Notes: generated by a model not told the origin, from the sequence alone. Positions 18,983 to 27,982 are shown, numbered from the stretch's first letter. The stretch is DNA of 64,000 nt from Pararobbsia alpina_A (GCF_965118125.1 NZ_OZ221287.1:2790001-2854000), one strand, 5' to 3'. Program-made: numbers and translations.

Positions 18983-19760
18983 TCAGCGTTCTTCCTTTGT
19001 ATTGCGGATCTGGCGCTCGAGTTCGATTCGGGTCTGCTCGAGCTGGTTGGCGATGAGTTCCTCGTCGGGCAAGACCATCTTGTATTCTGCGGCGAGAATC
19101 TTGTTGGGCAGGTTATCCAGCGCGTAGCGCGCCTTCAAGGTCGGTTTCCGAATACTCATCCTTAAGATCCAGAAACTCCAACACAAACGGATCACGGATC
19201 GCCTCCTCTGGAGTGAGCGCGTCGCCCGTCCCACAGCGCTCTGCGTTTTGTAGAAGAGCCGCTTTGTTGCGCGACAGTGCGCACCGCTCGAAAAGCTGGC
19301 TGGAGATCTGGCGGTCGAGTTGTCGAACCGACCAACCCTCGCGCAGCGCCTCTGCTTCGTAAAAGCCGCGTGCCTCCTTCGTTTTCACCGATAGCAGGCG
19401 CACGTATGCGGACCGCGGTAAGGCAAACCGAGCCGCCAGCATCATGAAGTTCGTCGACACGTTTAGGGCGTCCGTAAAAACGTGGACCTCCCTGGTCCCC
19501 GCAGACGCCGCCTGCGCAATCTCGGAGTCAACCAATTTTCCAGACGGTGTCTGGAAAATTTCCTCCTCGGGCCACGCGCAGTAGAAGGCACGCATGCTGG
19601 CCAGATTAGCCGTACCGAAGCCGCGTCCGAAGCGAGGCGTGAGGTCATCGGCCAACTGCGCGATCAGAGCTCAGCCATATCCGGCTCGCGCGTGTCCACC
19701 CTGCTCGCAGTTCACGATGCGACGCCCTATCTCCCAGTACGCCGCAGTCATGATTGCAGA
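18983..19760 (-). pseudogene. Decayed YhcG/DUF1016-type nuclease gene
   Basis: The minus strand carries recognisable YhcG (DUF1016, PD-(D/E)XK nuclease) pieces in two frames. Reading from about 19760: TAAYWEIGRRIV...GYG, then an in-frame TGA at 19671-19673 where the family has Glu, then LTPRFGRGFGTANL, WSVRQLDRQISSQLFERCALS and DPFVLEFLDLKDEYSETDLE. The frame ends at 19113. The family C-terminus (ARYALDNLPNKILAAEYKMVLP...) continues in another frame down to 18983. Roughly 130 residues that normally carry the nuclease core are missing between the two parts. The gene is therefore dead: a nonsense codon, an internal deletion and a frameshift. Confidence 0.85.
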
Positions 19761-20137
19761 GGCTGTGGTCGAAACCGCTTACGACGCGCGGAAACCGATG
19801 GGATGGCCCGAATGGAATGCTTAGCTCGGCGTCTAGACGACGCGAGCGGCGCGACTCATGTCATCAACCGTCATTCGATCAATTGGAGTGAGCGACGGCT
19901 CTTGGCCGCACGCGGCCCGACGGCATTCGGCATTTAGCGACCCATTCCAGTCGCTCGCTCAGTGATGGCGATTGTCCGGGATCGAGCCTCATGCGGAGAC
20001 TTCGTTTCGGGTTTAGTAGAATGGGGATGCCATCGTACGCCCTGATCTACAGATCGTCGAAGGTCGCATCGATCGTGCATTGCGTGTCGACATCCGATAC
20101 GTGCGGTCGGAGCGTTTCGAAACTATCTCGGTCAACA
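19761..20137. other. Intergenic gap with decayed repeat-like sequence
   Basis: No gene is supported. The segment contains TTGGCCGCACGCGGCC near 19911 and a GTCGACATCCGATACGTGC stretch near 20087. Both have imperfect relatives in other spacers of this region (near 20839 and 26496). Confidence 0.45.
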
Positions 20138-20644
20138 CTACAGCGCGCTGGCCACGTCACGTGTGTTTTCCGCGATCTCTCTTAAAATCGCGCTCATTCT
20201 CCAACGGTGGTCGCGATCGTGATCGACGAGTTGCTCGATAAGAAAATACACATCGACTTCGCTGTCATCAAATCGAACACCAACGCGATCAAGCGCAAGT
20301 TCCGGTGCTTCTTCCAACTGTTGCACCAAACCGAGTCGGAGACTGGAGAACTCTCGAATCGCCTGATCCCCAGCGCGAAGATGGTAACCGCGTTCGACCG
20401 GCCAAGCGCTGACATCCACGGGATTTAAGCGTGGGCGAACCTCGTTGATGACTCGCAAGATGCGTGGCGAATAGAGATCGCTCTCGCAGTCCCGCACATG
20501 CCATAGGTGCTCGATCAACGGTGAACTATCGTTCGTGGGAATTCGCGTGAGCAACACACTAGAAGCGCCGAGAAATGCTTGTTCAAGAAAATGAGGCATC
20601 TCGCGCAACTGATTTAATAGCATAGACTGCTTGAAGTTCGTCAT
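20138..20644 (-). CDS. DinB-like (DinB_2) four-helix protein
   Basis: 168 residues. The pattern SPLIEHLWHVRDCESDLYSPRILRVINEVRP...WPVERGY near the N-terminus and LIEQLVDHDRDHRWRMSAILRE near the C-terminus matches the DinB superfamily, whose members are four-helix bundles using His residues to bind a divalent metal (here HLWH and VDHDRDHR). Some members are thiol-dependent S-transferases, but most are uncharacterised, so no substrate is offered. It stands alone, leftward, in the accessory patch. Confidence 0.75.
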   Translation of the reverse strand: MTNFKQSMLLNQLREMPHFLEQAFLGASSVLLTRIPTNDSSPLIEHLWHVRDCESDLYSPRILRVINEVRPRLNPVDVSAWPVERGYHLRAGDQAIREFSSLRLGLVQQLEEAPELALDRVGVRFDDSEVDVYFLIEQLVDHDRDHRWRMSAILREIAENTRDVASAL

Positions 20645-20935
20645 AGCCTCTGATTCCGGGGACGTGGCACGGCAAGATAAATATCATGCGTAGACGAAAT
20701 CGATCAAGCGGACCTTTGCAAACGCTCTACCCGACCGCACAACTGTGTTGCGGATCTTTGCCAATCGAAACTCCGCTCGGTCGAATGACCGCGTTGAAGC
20801 TGCCTAAAGACGTCTGAGCAGGTCAAGCGACCGACAGCCTTTGGCCGCACTCAGCCGGTCGTCTGGGACCGTTTGCGACCCACAAGCGACGCTCGAAGTT
20901 GCCGAGAACGGCCATTGAATCACTGGCCTCAAACG

Positions 20936-21598
20936 CTAACTTCGGCCAAGCGCAGATCCATCATCGGAGTCTGCGACCGACCGGCCGCCACGTGCCTCAA
21001 TCGCCTCTATCGCCGCTTGAGCCGAAGCCTTCACATCGCGCTTTCGAGACTTCAGGCTTTGCGTTAGCGCGGGCAGCGCCTTGTGCGTGCCAATCTGGTT
21101 AAGAGTGGCGTGGCAGTATATGACGTCATAGGTATCTGAGGTGGTTGCGAGGATCTCCAGCAATTTTTCTTCAGCGTCTAAGCTTGTGCAGCCCTTAAGT
21201 GACTGTATCGCGGAATGCCTTATCAACCGTCGCTTATCCTTAAGAAGGGGAAAGAGTGGCCTGACATCGACGCTTTCCGGCTTGGGGATGTCCGCAAGCC
21301 GTTCAAGGAGACTTGCCAGCGCATACTGGTCTGACTCTTTGGACGAGTATTCGATTAAACGCAATGCGCACTCGCTGCTGAGACGGTTCTTTCCGATCTT
21401 ACCGATGATGAAGTAAGCCGCGGATCGTTGCTCCTTTTGTGGCTTCTGACCGAGGTACGCATCGAGTTCATCAACCAAAGGCATGTCGGCTAGCAGTTCC
21501 GCTTCGCGATGCGCCTGCCAAGAGATTGAATCGTCCGAGCTAACCACGTCTTGCTGCGCGGTCATACGTTGAATCAGTTCGAGCAGTTCCTGCCGCAT
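20936..21598 (-). CDS. HEAT-repeat protein
   Basis: 220 residues of helical-repeat sequence: RSAAYFIIGKIGKNRLSSE, LASLLERLADIPKPESVD, RLIRHSAIQSLKGCTSLD and ALPALTQSLKSRKRDVKAS. This is typical of bacterial HEAT-repeat scaffolds. There is no signal peptide or catalytic motif. The last ~20 residues are Ser/Asp-rich. Its position among a dead nuclease gene and unknown proteins suggests accessory content, but no partner can be named. Confidence 0.75.
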   Translation of the reverse strand: MRQELLELIQRMTAQQDVVSSDDSISWQAHREAELLADMPLVDELDAYLGQKPQKEQRSAAYFIIGKIGKNRLSSECALRLIEYSSKESDQYALASLLERLADIPKPESVDVRPLFPLLKDKRRLIRHSAIQSLKGCTSLDAEEKLLEILATTSDTYDVIYCHATLNQIGTHKALPALTQSLKSRKRDVKASAQAAIEAIEARGGRSVADSDDGSALGRS

Positions 21599-21759
21599 CT
21601 TCGCACCTTACGAGGCAACTACGAATCAAACAACGCGGCCGGGTCACAGAACAGCGACCGGCTCTGTCACCGAATTGTCAACGATCTGCGAATCGAAGGC
21701 GAGTGACCGAAAGTGGCCGATCGGTGGCGGACATAACCGACTTCCATGGTTATGTCGAC

Positions 21760-22143
21760 TCAGTCCTCGTCCTCAACCCAGAGACACCCTGACTGCATGG
21801 CACCGATCACGATGACTCCCACATCGAACGTCGCGTCAGTAACCGGACACCAGTTGTTGGTGAAGTACCGAGCTTGAGCGCCGAATTGCTCAAAAAACTT
21901 TGCTGTCAACCGTTCCGCCCGATCCGGGGTCATTATCTCAACGCTGTACGCTTGGTCGCGATGTAGGACCTCAGCAGCAATAGAGCGCGCCGTGCTTTCA
22001 TCGATTTCCCGATAACAAGCGTCGTTATCGCGCAGCTCGAACGCTTTCGCTATGGCGGCGGCAGTGGGCGCCGATAACGGTAAAACGCCGCAGCGTACTA
22101 CGCCGCAATCACGCAAGCGCTTGATGTCTTCGTCTATTCCCAC
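21760..22143 (-). CDS. Small acidic protein of unknown function
   Basis: 127 residues from a GTG at 22143 with AAGGGGA a few bases upstream, which decides the start; the longer open frame to 22290 is Arg-rich and runs into the duplicated dehydratase segment. The sequence (IKRLRDCGVVRCGVLPLSAPTA... RYFTNNWCPVTDATFDVGVIVIG...WVEDED) is soluble, with an acidic tail and several cysteines. No family is recognised. Its start lies 23 bases from the edge of the repeat that brackets the OsmC-YcaO segment. Confidence 0.6.
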   Translation of the reverse strand: MGIDEDIKRLRDCGVVRCGVLPLSAPTAAAIAKAFELRDNDACYREIDESTARSIAAEVLHRDQAYSVEIMTPDRAERLTAKFFEQFGAQARYFTNNWCPVTDATFDVGVIVIGAMQSGCLWVEDED

Positions 22144-22165
22144 GGCGGTCCCCTTGGTCCAAAGA

Positions 22166-22918
22166 AATTGTCGGCGATCAAAGCGGCACTGTCGAACAAC
22201 TCTTCTTGGATGCGAGCAACCCTTTCGCCTAGACGCGAGGAACCTCCCCTGCAAGCACCTTGGCAAATACATCTGCATCGACATTGGCACCGGTGAGAAT
22301 CACACCCACCGTCTTGCCGGTGTTACGCCCTTTCTCTTGAATCGCTGCATCAAGTGAAGCCGCACCCGCCCCTTCCACTGCGTTGTGCGTCGTTTGGTAT
22401 AGAAGCAGCATTGCCGACGCAATCGCGCGATCGTTGACCGCCACGATCCTCGCTGCGCCGCTTGAGTAGATCTCGAAAGCTTCTGCCACAGGCACCCGCA
22501 CAGCAAGGCCGTCCGCGAAAGTGCGGGCCGTCGCGGTCTCGATCACTTCCCCCGCCTCGCAGGAGAGGTTTGCAGCGGGCGCTTCTGTCGAAACCACACC
22601 CACGATTTCTGTCTTCAAACCCAAGGCGTCAGGCGCCGCAATCATCCCGCATATCCCCGAGCCGCAACCGATCGGGACGTACTCGGTATCGAGAGCCGGC
22701 GCAGCTTTGAACAACTCCAGGCCATAGCTGACGACCCCGAGCATGATCTGACGATCGAATGCAGGAACGACCAAAGCGCCTTCGTCCTGTGCAATCCGCA
22801 TGGCTTCAGCGCGAGCCGCATCGAAGTCCACACCATGCTCGATCAAATCGGCTCCGAACGAGCGCATGGCGACGTTCTTCTCCGGGGAGTTACCTTGGGG
22901 GACAGATGGTGGTGCGCA
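22166..22918 (-). pseudogene. 5'-truncated copy of the PLP-dependent dehydratase gene
   Basis: A near-identical copy of the 3' two-thirds of the gene at 27005-27982 plus about 60 bases beyond its stop. The open part runs 22229-22867. Upstream of it homology continues (VPQGNSPEKN for VPHGNSPEKN), then a 2-base deletion near 22901 breaks the frame, and homology ends near 22918. The N-terminal part with the PLP-binding Lys is missing, so the product cannot be an active enzyme. The offset between the copies is exactly 4776 bases, with no indel up to the frameshift. Confidence 0.9.
22166..22918. repeat. Direct repeat, left copy (partner 26942-27696)
   Basis: About 750 bases repeated in the same orientation at 26942-27696, with scattered substitutions and a 2-base difference near the right end. 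The repeats bracket about 4.0 kb holding the OsmC-YcaO gene, a DUF4937 gene and a small membrane protein gene. Confidence 0.9.
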
Positions 22919-23065
22919 GACGAGCGGAAAGGGCTGACTGCGGCCGCCCGAGACGATTGAGTGGGAGTAGAATTCTGCCCGCGAAACAGTATTTGCCGTT
23001 GATTGAGTATTAAGCCCTGTTCTGACAGAGCTTTAAGATTTTAGATCGTCGCTTGATCGTTCTTG

Positions 23066-23079
23066 CATTCTCGAGAATG
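23066..23079. promoter_or_regulatory. 14-bp perfect palindrome upstream of the OsmC-YcaO gene
   Basis: CATTCTCGAGAATG is a perfect palindrome about 100 bases upstream of the start codon at 23176, in the only spacer that can hold that gene's promoter. It may be an operator. No regulator gene is adjacent. Confidence 0.4.
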
Positions 23080-23175
23080 TTTGAGGAATTCGTGGCGTTT
23101 CAGCGTGGTGCAACTGCGCGTGGCGACGAATCATAGCGGCTACATCATTTTGAGCACCGTTTTTAGGATTCCATC

Positions 23176-25380
23176 ATGGAAGTCAAAGTCAATTTTCTTG
23201 ACAAGCTTCGCCTAGAAGCCAAATTCGATGACTTCACCGTCATATCGGATCAGCCCATTCGGTATAAGGGCGATGGCTCGGCACCCGGTCCGTTCGATTA
23301 TTTTCTGGCCTCCTCGGCCTTGTGCGCTGCTTATTTTGTGAAGCTGTACTGCACGACGCGTAATATTCCGACCGAGAATATTCGCTTGTCACAAAACAAT
23401 ATCGTCGATCCGGAAAATAGGTATCAGCAGATTTTCAAGATTCAGGTTGAATTGCCGCCCGATATTTCAGAAGCAGATCGCCGGGGCATCCTGCGCTATA
23501 TCGACCGTTGCACGGTAAAAAAGGTGGTGCAAACCGGCCCCGAGTTTGTCATCGAAGAAGTCGAGAACCTGGATGCCGACGCCCAGTCGTTGCTGACGTT
23601 GAAGCCGGCTGCTGACGCCAGTACCTATATTGTCGGGAAGGATCTGCCGCTGGAGCAAACCATCGCCAATATGTCAGGCATATTGGCGGGATTGGGCATG
23701 AAGATTGAAATCGCTTCGTGGCGCAATATCATTCCCAATGTCTGGTCGCTGCATATCCGTGATGCGCACTCGCCCATGTGTTTTACCAATGGCAAGGGAT
23801 CGACCAAAGAAAGCGCGTTGGCATCGGCGTTGGGAGAGTTTATCGAGCGCCTGAATTGCAATCATTTTTACGGCGGTGCGTTCTGGGGCGAAGATATCGC
23901 CAACGCGGATTTTGTGCATTATCCGAACGAACGCTGGTTCAAGCCGGGCCGTAAAGATGCGCTGCCCGAAGGCATTCTGGATGCGTACTGTCTGGAAATT
24001 TATAATCCCGATGGCGAGTTGCGTGGCTCCCATCTGTACGACACCAATTCTGGCAATACGCAGCGCGGCATCTGCTCGCTGCCGTTCGTGCGCCAATCCG
24101 ACGGCGAGGTGGTGTATTTCCCGTCCAATCTGCTCGAAAATCTGTATGTTAGCAATGGCATGAGTGCCGGTAATACGCTGGCCGAAGCGCAGGTGCAATG
24201 TCTTTCCGAAATCTTCGAGCGGGCGGTAAAGCGAGAGATTCTCGAAGGTGAAATTGCATTGCCCGATGTGCCGCAGGACGTCCTGGCGAAATACCCCGGC
24301 ATACTCGCCGGGATTCAGGGGCTGGAAGCCCAGGGCTTTCCGGTTCTGGTAAAGGACGCCTCGCTGGGCGGCGTCTACCCGGTCATGTGCGTCACCTTGA
24401 TGAACCCGCGCACAGGCGGTGTCTTTGCCTCGTTCGGCGCACACCCGAGTTTCGAGGTCGCGCTGGAACGGAGTCTGACGGAACTGTTGCAGGGGCGCAG
24501 TTTTGAAGGCCTCAATGATTTACCTCCGCCCACGTTTGTCAGTAACGCGGTGACCGAGCCCTATAACTTTGTTGAGCATTTCATCGATTCCAGCGGTGTG
24601 GTGTCGTGGCGCTTCTTTAGCGCCAAAGCGAACTACGATTTTGTTGAGTGGGATTTTTCCGGCCAGGGCGAAAACTCCAATTCCGAGGAAGTCGCAACGC
24701 TGCTCGGTATTCTCGAAGGCATGGGAAAAGAGGTGTACACCGCGGTGTATGACCAACTGGGCGCTGTCGCTTGTCGGATCGTGGTGCCCGGTTATTCGGA
24801 AATCTACCCCGTAGAGGATCTGGTCTGGGACAACACGAACAAGTCACTCTTGTTCCGCGCCGATATTTTGAATGTGCATCGCCTTGACGATGCTGCTCTG
24901 GAAGCTCTGCTTGAACGGCTGGAGAACAATGAACTCGATGAACACTCCGATATCGCCACGTTGATCGGCATCGAATTTGACGAAAATACGACTTGGGGGC
25001 AGCTCACCGTCCTCGAGTTGAAGCTCTTGATTCATCTCGCCTTGCAGGACTTCGAAGCGGCGCAAGAACTGGTGGGCGCCTTCCTGCAGTACAACGACAA
25101 CACGGTGGAGCGCCGCTTGTTTTACCAGGCCGTGAACGTGGTGCTGGAGGTGGTGCTCGATGAGGATCTGGAACTCGGCGACTACGAGGTCAATTTCCGC
25201 CGGATGTTCGGTGACGCTCGAATGGACGCGGCAATGGGCTCCGTGGACGGCACCGTGCGCTTCTATGGGTTGACGCCAACGAGCATGAAACTGGAGGGAC
25301 TCGATCGGCATCACCGTCTGATCGACAGTTACAGAAAGCTGCATCAGGCGCGGGCGAATGCGGCCGCCACAGTGAGCTAA
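23176..25380 (+). CDS. OsmC-YcaO fusion protein
   Basis: 734 residues; the ATG has AGGA about 8 bases upstream. Residues ~1-140 are an OsmC domain with both redox-type cysteines present: Cys50 in SSALCAAY and Cys112 in DRCTVKK. Residues ~165-590 are a YcaO domain with NGKGSTKESALASALGEFIERL at ~206-226 and a second Glu-rich helix (AEAQVQCLSEIFERAVKREI), which build the ATP/Mg site. The C-terminal ~140 residues resemble the helical tail of E. coli YcaO, which is linked to beta-methylthiolation of ribosomal protein S12. The proline-rich C-terminus of RiPP cyclodehydratases is absent. OsmC/YcaO fusions exist as a known family whose role is unclear. No precursor peptide or partner gene is adjacent. 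Confidence 0.9.
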   Translation: MEVKVNFLDKLRLEAKFDDFTVISDQPIRYKGDGSAPGPFDYFLASSALCAAYFVKLYCTTRNIPTENIRLSQNNIVDPENRYQQIFKIQVELPPDISEADRRGILRYIDRCTVKKVVQTGPEFVIEEVENLDADAQSLLTLKPAADASTYIVGKDLPLEQTIANMSGILAGLGMKIEIASWRNIIPNVWSLHIRDAHSPMCFTNGKGSTKESALASALGEFIERLNCNHFYGGAFWGEDIANADFVHYPNERWFKPGRKDALPEGILDAYCLEIYNPDGELRGSHLYDTNSGNTQRGICSLPFVRQSDGEVVYFPSNLLENLYVSNGMSAGNTLAEAQVQCLSEIFERAVKREILEGEIALPDVPQDVLAKYPGILAGIQGLEAQGFPVLVKDASLGGVYPVMCVTLMNPRTGGVFASFGAHPSFEVALERSLTELLQGRSFEGLNDLPPPTFVSNAVTEPYNFVEHFIDSSGVVSWRFFSAKANYDFVEWDFSGQGENSNSEEVATLLGILEGMGKEVYTAVYDQLGAVACRIVVPGYSEIYPVEDLVWDNTNKSLLFRADILNVHRLDDAALEALLERLENNELDEHSDIATLIGIEFDENTTWGQLTVLELKLLIHLALQDFEAAQELVGAFLQYNDNTVERRLFYQAVNVVLEVVLDEDLELGDYEVNFRRMFGDARMDAAMGSVDGTVRFYGLTPTSMKLEGLDRHHRLIDSYRKLHQARANAAATVS

Positions 25381-25739
25381 CGCGACGAGTCATGGCCGGG
25401 GGCGACGACGCCGTTCGTCCCCCGGCCGGCGGCAAGAGTTCCCTCATGTGCCCACAGATCGACCCGGTAGTACGCTGAAAAGAATGGCAAGTTCATAAGC
25501 TCGATCTGGATGCAGCGCGCGCTTTAGTAAACCACCGCATACATGCGCGGCCGCCAACAGTGACCGTTGAGTGGTCGTTCGACAACCCTCATTCCCAACG
25601 ACTGTGTCCGACCCGGAACGGTCAGCCGAGCGCGAATTCGCAAAGTCCGCTATGGATCAGACAACCGTCGTTGTGTTCGGTCCCAACGTTGTAGCCGGTA
25701 GCCGAGTGAATCGCTCCGCTTCGAGCGAAGGGCGGCTCA
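25381..25739. other. Intergenic gap
   Basis: Apart from the hairpin at 25394-25427 no feature is supported. A rightward open frame at 25571-25852 has no recognisable sequence and overlaps the DUF4937 gene antisense. Confidence 0.5.
25394..25427 (+). terminator. Strong GC hairpin behind the OsmC-YcaO gene
   Basis: GGCCGGGGG at 25394-25402 pairs with CCCCCGGCC at 25419-25427, starting 14 bases after the stop codon. No T-run follows, so it may be an imperfect intrinsic terminator or an mRNA-stabilising structure. Confidence 0.55.
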
Positions 25740-26372
25740 TTACTTCGGCAGCACTGTCCATGCAGGCTCAAGCTCGATCAACTCTCCCGAGAGTCGTTCT
25801 AGATCGATTTCCGGTTTTGCCTCGCCGCGCAGCGCTGGCAGAGCGCCACTAACGTACGCTTGGTGCGTGGCTGCGGTCTGCCAAAGTGAGGCCACCAAAT
25901 ATCGATTCGGCCGCGACTTCGCGTGCGCGAACGTTCCAGCCAGCATTCCCCATGCTGCCATCGCCGGATGCCACATCTCCCGTTGAACTTGCACAAAGTG
26001 CTCACGGCGTGGCGGACTAACGTGGCAATCGGCAATACGCAGCAAACCTGCTTTGGGGAGTGCCTCGATGATCGATGAGCACGACGAACCTGGCATCGCG
26101 AGCTCCTCACTAAACAGCTCGACGTTTATTGCGACGTAGTGCTGGTGCTGGATGTTCTGATTTGTTACCCGGTCGTGCGCGGAGCTCATAAACGCGTGGT
26201 AAGAATCGTCGTCCCTCCACAGGCTTAGGATGTGTGCCTTATCCACCGCAAAGCCACCGAACTGAGAAACTAGTCCCGGCACCGTGGCAAGTGCATGCCA
26301 GCTGCGCTGCGCCCTGTCGAAATCGGACCTGGACTCAGTTGGAATGTCGCAAACGATGCGTTTTATGAGCAT
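25740..26372 (-). CDS. DUF4937 / YdbC-like dimeric alpha-beta-barrel protein
   Basis: 210 residues that look like two ferredoxin-like halves. The first contains RAQRSWHALATVPGLVSQFGG, ILSLWRDDDSYHAFM and AHDRV; the second contains LRIADCHVSPPRREHFVQVQ, MWHPAMAAWGMLAGTF and YLVASLWQT. This matches the B. subtilis YdbC / DUF4937 group, which is related to antibiotic-biosynthesis-monooxygenase folds but has no assigned reaction. It lies inside the repeat-bracketed segment, convergent with the OsmC-YcaO gene. Confidence 0.75.
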   Translation of the reverse strand: MLIKRIVCDIPTESRSDFDRAQRSWHALATVPGLVSQFGGFAVDKAHILSLWRDDDSYHAFMSSAHDRVTNQNIQHQHYVAINVELFSEELAMPGSSCSSIIEALPKAGLLRIADCHVSPPRREHFVQVQREMWHPAMAAWGMLAGTFAHAKSRPNRYLVASLWQTAATHQAYVSGALPALRGEAKPEIDLERLSGELIELEPAWTVLPK

Positions 26373-26607
26373 GATAGAGCCCCCTTGTCAGCGCTTTCAC
26401 CTGCGGAAGACTCGGAGGATTTAACGCGATACCGCAACTTTTAGCAATGCGCTGCGCGTTCGATCAACGCACCGCGACAATCGAGTAGGCCGTCATCGAC
26501 GTCCGATACATGCACTGATTCCGCCTTTCGCATCGAAACTTCGAACGGCTGTTCCTGGCCGACTGCAGTCGAATAGCTGGATCATCGTGAGACCCAAACA
26601 TTGTCCG

Positions 26608-26907
26608 TTAGCCCCTAAATCGCCCCAAGCTGCCGAATATGCTTATGACCACAAAGGCAGCGAGTAGCAATCCGACCAAGACATAAGACACTAAGAATTT
26701 GATTGGCGATTCTGTTTTGTATATGATCCCGCCGCGCGTATGCGCGACCTCCTCCGTCTGATAGCTTGATATCGTGGCAATCAAGCCGGCCATCGATGCA
26801 AACAGAGTTCCGATCCATCCGAAATGAATGGCGCTGGTGGAGTATAAGTAGCATGTCCCCCAAGAAACACCAGCTACCATGAGCAGCCCAAACACCGCTT
26901 TCTTCAT
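26608..26907 (-). CDS. Small membrane protein of unknown function
   Basis: 99 residues with three hydrophobic segments: AVFGLLMVAGVSWG, IGTLFASMAGLIATI and FLVSYVLVGLLLAAFVVISIFG. It is probably an inner-membrane protein. Its start lies 34 bases from the right-hand direct repeat, so it sits at the edge of the inserted segment. No family is recognised. Confidence 0.6.
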   Translation of the reverse strand: MKKAVFGLLMVAGVSWGTCYLYSTSAIHFGWIGTLFASMAGLIATISSYQTEEVAHTRGGIIYKTESPIKFLVSYVLVGLLLAAFVVISIFGSLGRFRG

Positions 26908-26941
26908 CGTCAGGCCTTAACGGAAACATACCAATCCGCAC

Positions 26942-27696
26942 AATTGTCGGCGATCAGAGCGGTGCTGTCGAACAACTCTTCCTCGATGCGATCAACCCTT
27001 TCGCCTAGGCGCGAGGGACCTCCCCTGCAAGCACCTTGGCAAACACATCTGCATCGACATTGGCACCGGTGAGGATCACACCCACCGTCTTGCCAGTGTT
27101 ACGCGCTTTCTCTTGAATCGCTGCAGCAAGTGAAGCCGCACCCGCCCCTTCCACTGCGTTGTGCGTCGTTTGGTATAGAAGCAGCATTGCCGACGCAATC
27201 TCGCGATCGTTGACCGCCACGATCCTCGCTGCGCCGCTTGAGTAGATCTCGAAAGCTTCTGCCACAGGCACCCGCACAGCAAGGCCGTCCGCGAAAGTGC
27301 GGGCCGTTTCGGTTTCGATCACTTTCCCCGCCTCGAAGGAGAGCTTTGCCGCGGGCGCTTCTGTCGAAACCACACCCACGATTTCTGTCTTCAAACCCAA
27401 GGCGTTACGTGCCGCAATCATCCCGCATATTCCCGAGCCGCAACCGATTGGGACGTAGACAGTATCGAGATTCGGCGCAGCTTTGAACAACTCCAGGCCA
27501 TAGCTTGCGACCCCAAGCATGATCTGACGATCGAAAGCAGGAACGACCAAAGCGCCTTCGCCCTGTGCGATCCGCATCGCCTCGGCGCGAGCCGCATCGA
27601 AGTCCACACCATGCTCGATCAAATCGGCTCCGAACGAACGCATAGCGGCGTTCTTCTCCGGGGAGTTACCGTGGGGAACGACGATGGTGGTGCGCA
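26942..27696. repeat. Direct repeat, right copy (partner 22166-22918)
   Basis: The 3' two-thirds of the complete dehydratase gene and 60 bases beyond its stop, matching the truncated copy at 22166-22918 in the same orientation at a constant offset of 4776 bases through most of its length. Confidence 0.9.
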
Positions 27697-27982
27697 GACC
27701 AGCAAGCGTTGCGGCACGTGCCTGACTCTGTCCGTGATTCCCGCGCGTTGCGGTGACGATGGTTCGGTACTGCGGCCTATTCTTCTGCACCCAGTCGATG
27801 AAAGCAATGCCGCCGCGAACCTTGAATGCCCCGGTGGGTGTATGGTTCTCGTGTTTGAGCCACACAGTGGCATCGAGATGCTTTGAGATCTGCGGCCAAA
27901 CATATTGCGGGGTCGGCTGCATGTGCTGATAAACACGAGACGCAGCGGCCTCCAATTCATCGAGATTCGGTAGCTTCATCAT
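27005..27982 (-). CDS. PLP-dependent serine/threonine dehydratase-like enzyme
   Basis: 325 residues of the fold-type II PLP family. Lys54 in PTGAFKVRGG is the expected Schiff-base lysine, TRGNHGQSQA the substrate Asn loop, and PIGCGSGICGMI the phosphate-binding glycine loop. The family deaminates Ser/Thr (or related hydroxy-amino acids) to 2-oxo acids plus ammonia; there is no C-terminal ACT domain, so this is the short catabolic type. A divergent AraC regulator starts 83 bases away and is a likely controller. The 3' part is duplicated as the fragment at 22166-22918. Confidence 0.88.
   Translation of the reverse strand: MMKLPNLDELEAAASRVYQHMQPTPQYVWPQISKHLDATVWLKHENHTPTGAFKVRGGIAFIDWVQKNRPQYRTIVTATRGNHGQSQARAATLAGLRTTIVVPHGNSPEKNAAMRSFGADLIEHGVDFDAARAEAMRIAQGEGALVVPAFDRQIMLGVASYGLELFKAAPNLDTVYVPIGCGSGICGMIAARNALGLKTEIVGVVSTEAPAAKLSFEAGKVIETETARTFADGLAVRVPVAEAFEIYSSGAARIVAVNDREIASAMLLLYQTTHNAVEGAGAASLAAAIQEKARNTGKTVGVILTGANVDADVFAKVLAGEVPRA

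Noticed and set aside
22919..23175. RiPP precursor peptide next to the YcaO gene
   Set aside because: No short frame with a ribosome site and Cys/Ser/Thr-rich core was found in this spacer or in 25381-25739.
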